DNA of 64,000 nucleotides, from NCBI GenBank assembly GCA_964497615.1, contig CAZCEC010000023.1, positions 21,477 to 85,476 of the forward strand, written 5' to 3'. The notes below the pieces were generated by a model. It saw only the letters and a list, made by a program, of their open reading frames with translations, searched no databases and was not told the DNA's origin. Both the position numbers and the translations under genes were made by a program. Below are positions 59,064-64,000 of the stretch, piece after piece. Numbering within the stretch: the stretch's first letter is position 1; the number at the start of each line of letters is the position of its first letter. This stretch comes from CAZCEC01 sp964497615. GTDB taxonomy: Bacteria; Chloroflexota; Anaerolineae; Anaerolineales; UBA6663.

Positions 59064-59237
59064 ACAGATTCCTCGCTCCGCTCGGATTGACAGGGGCCGA
59101 GGCAGACCGGCGCACGAGCCTGAGAACGAGCATCCCGGCCAAGCATGTCATTCCGAGCCGCGATGGGGTTACGCGGCGAGGAATCTGTCTCAGGGCGGGC
59201 TTGCGAATACAGATTCCTCGCTCCGCTCGGAATGACA
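59064..59237. repeat. One half and one full REPIN-like element downstream of the GIY-YIG gene
   Basis: A single right arm (ACAGATTCCTCGCTCCGCTC, GGATTGACA) at 59064-59092 is followed by a full element at 59146-59237 with both arms (TGTCATTCCGAGCCGCGATG, GCGGCGAGGAATCTGT, and ACAGATTCCTC...GGAATGACA). Confidence 0.88.
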
Positions 59238-59264
59238 TGTTCCAAGGGGGTGGGAGGACTTAGC

Positions 59265-60122
59265 ATGGCACAGGCGGCAATGATTTTCGGCACCGTGGGC
59301 GCGCCGCTGACGACGCCCAAGAACCCCGGCGGCACCGTCGGCGGCATCCGGCGCCTGGCGGAACTGGGGCTGGGCGCGCTGGAGCTGGCCTGGGTGCAGT
59401 CCGTGCGCGTCAGCGAGGCGAAGTGCGCCGAGATTAAGGCCACAGCCGCCGAGCATGGCGTGGCGCTCTCGGTCCACGCGCCGTACTTCATCAACCTGAA
59501 CGCCAGCGCGGACGAGTGGCCCAAGAGCCGCAAGCGCCTGATGGACGCCGCGCACTACGGCCACCTGGCCGGCGCAACGGACATCGTCTTTCATCCCGGC
59601 TCGTACTTTGGCGCAGAGCCGCGCGCCGTGCTGGAGACCGCCCTGCCCCGCCTGCGCGACTGCGTGCGCGAACTGCGCGAGGCCGGCAACCCCGTCACCC
59701 TGCGGCCCGAGACGATGGGCAAGAGCGCCATGCTGGGCTCGCTGGACGACACGCTGGCGATGGCGGAAGAGATCGAGGGGGTGCTGCCCTGCCTGGACTT
59801 CGCCCACCTGCACGCGCGGCCCGGCGACGGCAGCGCCAACACCTACGCGGAGTGGGCGGCCATGCTCAAGCTGGTGAAGAAGCGGCTGGGGGCCAAGGCC
59901 CTGCGCGCGGTCCACATCCACCTGTCGGGCATCGAGTACGGCCCGAAGGGCGAGAAGCACCACCTGCCGCTGAAGGAGTCGGATCTCAAATACCGCGAGC
60001 TGTTCCGGGCGCTGCACGACGCGGGCGCGGCCGGGCGGGTGCTGTGCGAAAGCCCCAAGATGGAGGATGACGCCGAGGTAATGAAGAAGGCGTGGGGGAG
60101 GATCGGCAGGACAAGGCCTTAG
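59265..60122 (+). CDS. AP endonuclease 2-family TIM barrel (endonuclease IV-like)
   Basis: A 285-residue protein from ATG 59265, with GGGAGGACTTAGC before it. MIFGTVGAPLTTPKNPGGTV, GALELAWVQSVRVSE, VHAPYFINLNASADEWPKS, DIVFHPGSYFGA, TLRPETMGKSAMLGSLDD, LDFAHLHARPG and VHIHLSGIEYGPKGEKHHLP give the metal-binding His/Glu/Asp set of the endonuclease IV/AP endonuclease 2 family. It is shorter than E. coli Nfo and its substrate may be abasic DNA or a sugar. It lies directly behind the repeat array. Confidence 0.85.
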   Translation: MAQAAMIFGTVGAPLTTPKNPGGTVGGIRRLAELGLGALELAWVQSVRVSEAKCAEIKATAAEHGVALSVHAPYFINLNASADEWPKSRKRLMDAAHYGHLAGATDIVFHPGSYFGAEPRAVLETALPRLRDCVRELREAGNPVTLRPETMGKSAMLGSLDDTLAMAEEIEGVLPCLDFAHLHARPGDGSANTYAEWAAMLKLVKKRLGAKALRAVHIHLSGIEYGPKGEKHHLPLKESDLKYRELFRALHDAGAAGRVLCESPKMEDDAEVMKKAWGRIGRTRP

Positions 60123-60215
60123 GAAGAAGGGGCCAGTTGTGCGGGCGGGGCGAGTGCCGTAAACTCTGGAGCCAGCAGGCACGTCCACAATCGGTTGACG
60201 GGGGAAGGAGGCGGA

Positions 60216-60392
60216 ATGGACACCCAGTTCATGATCATCGCGGCGCTGCTGGCGACGGTGCTCTCCATTGGCATCGCCTCGATCCTGTTCAGCAACCGCG
60301 ACAAGGGCTTCACCCCCAGCCAACTGCTGATGGCGGCCTTTATCTGGCTGGTGCTGATGACGCTGGCCTACGTTTACCAGCGCGTCTTCTAG
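60216..60392 (+). CDS. Small two-helix membrane protein
   Basis: A 58-residue protein from ATG 60216, with AGGAGG 6-11 nt upstream. MDTQFMIIAALLATVLSIGI and LLMAAFIWLVLMTLAYVYQ are two hydrophobic helices joined by FSNRDKGFTP. No family is recognised. The good ribosome site and regular composition support it as a real gene despite its length. It converges with the secreted protein gene at 60397. Confidence 0.65.
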   Translation: MDTQFMIIAALLATVLSIGIASILFSNRDKGFTPSQLLMAAFIWLVLMTLAYVYQRVF

Positions 60393-60396
60393 GGCG

Positions 60397-61875
60397 CTAA
60401 CGCCACCCGAGCACGAAGCGGCCCCGCGTGCGGTCTGAAGTGGCGGTATACAGGTAGGTGAGGCCGTCCAGCACCAGCAGGTCGGCGTGGCCCAGGCCGA
60501 CGTTGCCGGGCACGTCGCCCAGCACGGGGTTGCCGGGGTACTTCTCCCACGGGCCGTCGATGGCAGGCCCCTGGCTGCGGGCGAAGCCGAGGTTGAACTG
60601 GCTGTCGCCATACGCGCCGGGCGCCGGCCCGCGCACCCCCTCGTAGGTCAGGTAGTAACGCTCCCCCACGCGCAGCACCTCGGCTGACGACACGGTGCGG
60701 AAATCGAAATAGGGGTTGGCGTCCGCGCCGGCCGCCTCGTGTGGGCCATACTCGCCTGCGCCGGCAAAGAGCGGGTTGTTGGCGCACGGCACCAGGCCGG
60801 GCGCGCCCTCCGCCACTGGGCCGGTGTAGCAGCCCAGGTGACTGGGGTTCTTGCCCATGCCCACGAAGACGTACATCTGCTCGCCTTCGATGTACAGGCC
60901 CGGCGGCGCGCCAGACAGGCAGTCGTATTCAGCTTCGGCGGGCACGAACGGATGCGGGCCGATGGCATAGTGGCCGGCGCAGGCCGCGTAGCCGGGGGAG
61001 CCAACCCGCCACACGCCCGTGCCGCGCACCCAGCGGGAGCGAGTCCAGTTCAGCCCGTCGAGCGAGGTGCGCAGGTAGATCTGCCCGCGCCACTCGTACA
61101 CCATCACCCACACCCCGCTCGCAGAGCGCGCCACGCGCGGGTACTGCTGCTGGTCAATGTCGTCGGCGATGGCGCCGCATGGCTGGCCGCGGCAGGCCAG
61201 TAGGCAGGACGAGGTGAAGATACGAAAGCTCAGGCCGCGGTCGGCGCTGGTCCACAGGGTGACGCAGCCGGGGAAGGGCACGGTCTGCCCCCACTGGTCC
61301 ACAATGCCGTACGAGTCGGTGCTGGCGTGCAGGTAGGACCACAGCCGGCCGTCGGGGCCAATGAGGGTGTCGCTCTCGCCGATGGGCAGGCCAACGTTGA
61401 AGACCTCAAGCTGCCAGTGCGCGAGGCCGGCCCAGAAGTCATCCAGGGTGGGCGGGGGGCGCGAACCAGCAGCGCCGGTGGGCGAGGGCGTGGGCGACGG
61501 CCACGGGCTGGGGGCAAAGGTGGCCCACAGCGGCGTGGGCGTAGGCGTGGGCGAGGGGGTGAAGGTGGGTGAGGGCGTATCGGTGGGCGTTGGGCTGGGG
61601 CTGGGCGTGCGGGTGGGCGTGGGCGTTGGGGTGACGGTGGCCGAAGGCGTGTGCGACGGTGACGCGCTGGCCGTAGGCGTGATCGTGGCCGGGCGGGTGG
61701 CGCTCGGCGTGTAGCTGGCGGTGAGCGTGGGGCGCGCGGCGGCGACGAGCAGCGGCGGCAGTTCGGCCAGCGTATCGGCGGCAAGCGCCAGGCCCAGCAC
61801 GGCGAACGCGGCGCACGCGCCAGCGCTCAGCAGACCCAGGACGGCGAGTTGGCGGGACGAGAGGCGGAGGCGCAC
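60397..61875 (-). CDS. Secreted/anchored protein with Thr/Pro linker and beta-propeller-like (GH43/GH32-type) domain
   Basis: A 492-residue protein starting at GTG 61875. One N-terminal helix (about 9-33) is followed by a Thr/Pro/Ser linker (about 48-135) of the TPTPTPTRTPSPSPT kind. Residues about 140-490 have repeated strand patterns with aromatic blocks such as FNVGLPIGESDTLIGPDGRLW, YPRVARSASGVWVMVYEW, GRFVLGWR at the end, as in five-bladed propellers of GH43/GH32-type enzymes. Catalytic acids cannot be assigned. Several Cys pairs suggest extracytoplasmic disulfides. Confidence 0.65.
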   Translation of the reverse strand: MRLRLSSRQLAVLGLLSAGACAAFAVLGLALAADTLAELPPLLVAAARPTLTASYTPSATRPATITPTASASPSHTPSATVTPTPTPTRTPSPSPTPTDTPSPTFTPSPTPTPTPLWATFAPSPWPSPTPSPTGAAGSRPPPTLDDFWAGLAHWQLEVFNVGLPIGESDTLIGPDGRLWSYLHASTDSYGIVDQWGQTVPFPGCVTLWTSADRGLSFRIFTSSCLLACRGQPCGAIADDIDQQQYPRVARSASGVWVMVYEWRGQIYLRTSLDGLNWTRSRWVRGTGVWRVGSPGYAACAGHYAIGPHPFVPAEAEYDCLSGAPPGLYIEGEQMYVFVGMGKNPSHLGCYTGPVAEGAPGLVPCANNPLFAGAGEYGPHEAAGADANPYFDFRTVSSAEVLRVGERYYLTYEGVRGPAPGAYGDSQFNLGFARSQGPAIDGPWEKYPGNPVLGDVPGNVGLGHADLLVLDGLTYLYTATSDRTRGRFVLGWR

Positions 61876-61884
61876 TACTCGCCG

Positions 61885-61897
61885 TTTATACTACAAT
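61885..61897. promoter_or_regulatory. Divergent -10 boxes, both leaderless
   Basis: Plus strand TACAAT (61892-61897) ends 6 nt before ATG 61904. Minus strand TATAAA (61890-61885) ends 9 nt before GTG 61875. The 28-bp space between the two start codons leaves no room for conventional leaders. Confidence 0.5.
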
Positions 61898-61903
61898 CGC
61901 CAA

Positions 61904-63118
61904 ATGCCAAACGTCTACGCCGAACGGGTCTCCACCTTTACCACCAGCATCTTCGCCGAGATGTCGCGGCTGGCGGTGCAGCACCAGGCCATCAACCTGG
62001 GCCAGGGCTTTCCGGACTTCGACGGGCCGGAGGCGGTGAAGGAGGCCGCCATCGCCGCCATCCGCGCGGGCGACAACCAGTACGCCGTCAGCTCCGGCCA
62101 GCCCGCCCTGCGGCAGGCCCTCGCCGCGCACAGCCAGCGCTTCTACGGGCAGGCGTTCGACCCCGACACCGAGATCACGGTGACGAGCGGGGCCACCGAG
62201 GCCCTGTGCGCCGCGATTCTGGGCGTGGTCAACCCCGGCGACGAGGTCATCCTCTTCGAGCCGTTCTACGACAGCTATGTGCCGGACGTGCTGATGGCGG
62301 GCGGCGTGCCGCGCTATGTGCCCCTCCATCCGCCGGACGAGACGCGGGCCGACTGGCACTACGACGAGGCCGAGTTGGCGAGGACGTTCAATCGGCGGAC
62401 GCGGCTGATCATCGTCAACACCCCCCACAACCCCACCGGCAAGGTGTTCACCGAAGCGGAGCTAGCCCAGATCGCGGCCCTGTGCCAGCGGTGGGATGCG
62501 CTGGCGCTAACGGACGAGGTGTACGAGCATCTGGTCTATGAGGGCGCGGCGCACCGGCGGCTGGCCCTGGTGCCGGGGATGCACGACCGCACCCTGACCG
62601 TGAGCAGCCACGGCAAGACCTTTGGCTTCACCGGCTGGAAGGTGGGCTGGGTGCTGGCCAGCGCGGACCTGACCAGCGCCGTGCGCCGCGCGCACCAGTT
62701 CGTCACCTTTGCCACCGCCACCCCGTTCCAGGCCGCGGCGGCGGCGGCCCTGGCCCTAGACGATGCCTACTATCAGGCCCTCAAGGCGGACTACCAGGCC
62801 CGGCGCGACTTCCTGGCCGGGGTGCTGGGCGAGACCGGCCTGCGCGTGTGCGTGCCCGACGGCACCTACTTCATCATGACCGAGATCGCGCCGCTGGGCT
62901 TTGCCGACGACGTGGATTTCTGCCGCTGGCTGACGACGCGCATGGGCGTGGCCGCCATCCCCCCAAGCGCTTTCTATAGCCCCGAGCACAAGCACCTGGG
63001 CCAGGGCTGGGCGCGCTTCGCCTTCTGCAAGCGCCGGGAGACCCTGGAGCGCGCCGCCGAGAGGCTTGTCAGCATTGGCCGGACTCAGCCACATGAACTA
63101 CATCTATCAGGGCGATAA
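61904..63118 (+). CDS. Class I aminotransferase (methionine/kynurenine aminotransferase-like)
   Basis: A 404-residue fold-type I PLP enzyme from ATG 61904. INLGQGFPDFDGPEAVKEAA, NQYAVSSGQPALRQALA, TVTSGATEALCAAILGVVNPGDEV, LIIVNTPHNPTGKVFTE, ALTDEVYEHLVYEG and LTVSSHGKTFGFTGWKVGWV (PLP Lys in SHGKTF) match the group that includes methionine and kynurenine-oxoglutarate transaminases. The last 26 bp overlap the start of the methyltransferase gene in another frame. Confidence 0.92.
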   Translation: MPNVYAERVSTFTTSIFAEMSRLAVQHQAINLGQGFPDFDGPEAVKEAAIAAIRAGDNQYAVSSGQPALRQALAAHSQRFYGQAFDPDTEITVTSGATEALCAAILGVVNPGDEVILFEPFYDSYVPDVLMAGGVPRYVPLHPPDETRADWHYDEAELARTFNRRTRLIIVNTPHNPTGKVFTEAELAQIAALCQRWDALALTDEVYEHLVYEGAAHRRLALVPGMHDRTLTVSSHGKTFGFTGWKVGWVLASADLTSAVRRAHQFVTFATATPFQAAAAAALALDDAYYQALKADYQARRDFLAGVLGETGLRVCVPDGTYFIMTEIAPLGFADDVDFCRWLTTRMGVAAIPPSAFYSPEHKHLGQGWARFAFCKRRETLERAAERLVSIGRTQPHELHLSGR

Positions 63119-63926
63119 CCTGCCCATCCTCCGAACCCTGCCGGCGGAGAGCGTGGATCTGATCTACATTGATCCGCCGTTCAACACCGGCCGGCGCCAG
63201 GCGCGCCCGCGCCTCCGCACCGAGCGCGCCGCCGACGGCGACCGGACCGGGTTCGGCGGCCAGCGCTACCGCACCACCCGGCTGGGCGAGCAGTCCTACG
63301 GCGATGCGTTTGACGATTACCTGGCCTTCCTGGAGCCGCGCCTGCGCGAGGCTCACCGGCTTCTGACGGCGAACGGCAGCTTGTACTTTCACATTGACTA
63401 CCGCGAAGTCCACTACTGCAAGGTGCTACTGGATCAGATTTTTGGCCGTGAGTGCTTTCTCAACGAGATTATCTGGGCCTACGACTACGGCGCGCGGACG
63501 AAGAAAAAGTGGCCGCCCAAGCACGACAACATCCTGGTGTATGTGAAGGACCCGGACGACTACGTCTTCAACCTTGACGCGATTGACCGCATCCCCTACA
63601 TGGCGCCAGGGTTGGTGGGGCCGGAGAAGGCGGCGCGCGGCAAGACCCCCACCGATACCTGGTGGCACACTATCGTCAGCCCCACCGGCAAGGAGAAGAC
63701 CGGCTACCCCACGCAGAAGCCGCTGGGCATCCTGCGCCGCATCATCGCCGCCAGCAGCCCGCCCGGCGGCACGGTGCTCGATTTCTTCGCCGGCAGCGGC
63801 ACCACCGGCGTGGCCGCCCACGAGCTGGGGCGCCGATTCATCCTGATTGACAGCAATCCGGAGGCCGTGGCCGTCATGCGGGCGCGGCTGGGGAAGGTCG
63901 AGGGCTTGTCGGTGAGGGCGATATAG
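63093..63926 (+). CDS. Site-specific DNA methyltransferase, beta class
   Basis: A 277-residue enzyme from ATG 63093. The catalytic motif IV is DPPFNTG (27-33), preceding the SAM motif TVLDFFAGSGTTGVAA (about 224-239); this order is the beta class of amino-methyltransferases (N6-adenine or N4-cytosine). WHTIVSPTGKEKTGYPTQKP is the conserved region before motif I, where the middle section (about 110-190) would be the target-recognition domain. No restriction endonuclease gene is adjacent within the window, so it looks orphan here. Its stop is followed directly by an RHS-type fragment. Confidence 0.92.
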   Translation: MNYIYQGDNLPILRTLPAESVDLIYIDPPFNTGRRQARPRLRTERAADGDRTGFGGQRYRTTRLGEQSYGDAFDDYLAFLEPRLREAHRLLTANGSLYFHIDYREVHYCKVLLDQIFGRECFLNEIIWAYDYGARTKKKWPPKHDNILVYVKDPDDYVFNLDAIDRIPYMAPGLVGPEKAARGKTPTDTWWHTIVSPTGKEKTGYPTQKPLGILRRIIAASSPPGGTVLDFFAGSGTTGVAAHELGRRFILIDSNPEAVAVMRARLGKVEGLSVRAI

Positions 63927-63927
63927 C

Positions 63928-64000
63928 GAGGTTGTCCAATATACCTATGTCTTGGGCAACCCACTCAAGTATACTGATCCTACTGGACATAGGGAAGATG
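63928..64000 (+). pseudogene. Fragment of an RHS/YD-repeat core protein
   Basis: The frame GAG GTT GTC CAA TAT... reads EVVQYTYVLGNPLKYTDPTG and continues HRED to the window edge. This is the hallmark end of the RHS core (NxYxYVxNNPLxxxDPxG). It has no start codon, an in-frame TGA just upstream at about 63911, and lower GC than the neighbours. It could be a 5'-truncated remnant or the 3' piece of a gene interrupted by the sequence to its left. Confidence 0.75.

Noticed and set aside
58439..59237. CRISPR array
   Set aside because: Repeat units are 93-127 bp with internal inverted symmetry and no regular short spacers; no cas genes.
63093..63926. Complete restriction-modification system
   Set aside because: No nuclease gene is adjacent on the left, and the right flank is an RHS fragment; only an orphan methyltransferase can be supported.

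Overview
The window is a high-GC bacterial chromosome segment. The best fit is the phylum Chloroflexota (Anaerolineae-like). This is inferred from the style of the genes: exported proteins with long Thr/Pro linkers, a bacterial Elp3 radical-SAM/GNAT protein, YIP1, CARDB-type and DUF58/DUF4129 proteins, an EF-G2-type GTPase, and dispersed intergenic repeats of the TGTCATTCCGAG...CGAGGAATCT type. No rRNA or tRNA gene, prophage or CRISPR array was seen.

Layout. 1-6.2 kb (minus): an operon of a YIP1 membrane protein, a MacB/LolD-like ABC ATPase, an exported IPT/CARDB-type protein, a GH42-like glycosidase and the start of a MacB-like permease. 6.3-9.1 kb: two membrane proteins with SPFH-like regions. 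9.1-9.9 kb: a Phd/VapC toxin-antitoxin pair with its own promoter and palindromic operator, followed by psuG. 11.2-12.5 kb: a Thr/Pro-linker SH3-type surface protein. 12.6-18 kb: a replication block with a BFN-domain protein, dnaB carrying a LAGLIDADG intein, a DnaD-like protein and a helicase loader with two AAA+ modules. 18.2-20.3 kb (minus): an EF-G-like GTPase. 20.4-26.1 kb: a tightly coupled operon (VOC dioxygenase, esterase, thioredoxin, methyltransferase, phosphatase-superfamily protein, flavin reductase, AMMECR1, queG), then a small membrane protein.

26.6-35.2 kb: a tryptophan cluster. A T-box leader with a UGG specifier and a UGGC acceptor-binding sequence precedes trpS, followed by trpE-G-D-C-F-B-A, all co-directional. 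35.4-38.8 kb (minus): CNNM/CorC protein, a frameshifted DUF72 gene, glutaredoxin, amidase. 39-45.5 kb: DgkA-like kinase, an alpha/beta-hydrolase/acyl-CoA-ligase fusion, a ROK kinase, a phosphofructokinase with pyrophosphate-type residues, and a membrane sensor-like protein. 45.4-52.3 kb (minus): DUF4190, an OsmC-SnoaL fusion, an aminotransferase, DinB-like, Elp3, Nudix, EamA and DUF1269 proteins. 52.3-58.4 kb: a methyltransferase, an internally duplicated membrane protein, and a Trypco1-MoxR-DUF58-DUF4129 cluster. 58.4-59.3 kb: a small GIY-YIG nuclease gene embedded in REPIN-like inverted repeats. 59.3-64 kb: an AP-endonuclease-like TIM barrel, a small membrane protein, a secreted propeller-like protein, an aminotransferase, a beta-class DNA methyltransferase and a fragment of an RHS-repeat core at the edge.

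Three themes link the window. First, several dispersed repeat families fill the intergenic spaces and in several places form the 3' ends or interior of genes. The only candidate enzyme for one family is the GIY-YIG nuclease that sits inside three full copies. Second, many genes have a TATAAT-like box only 6-9 nt before the start codon, which suggests that leaderless transcripts are common. Third, Trp supply and tRNA-Trp charging appear to be tied together by one T-box element.
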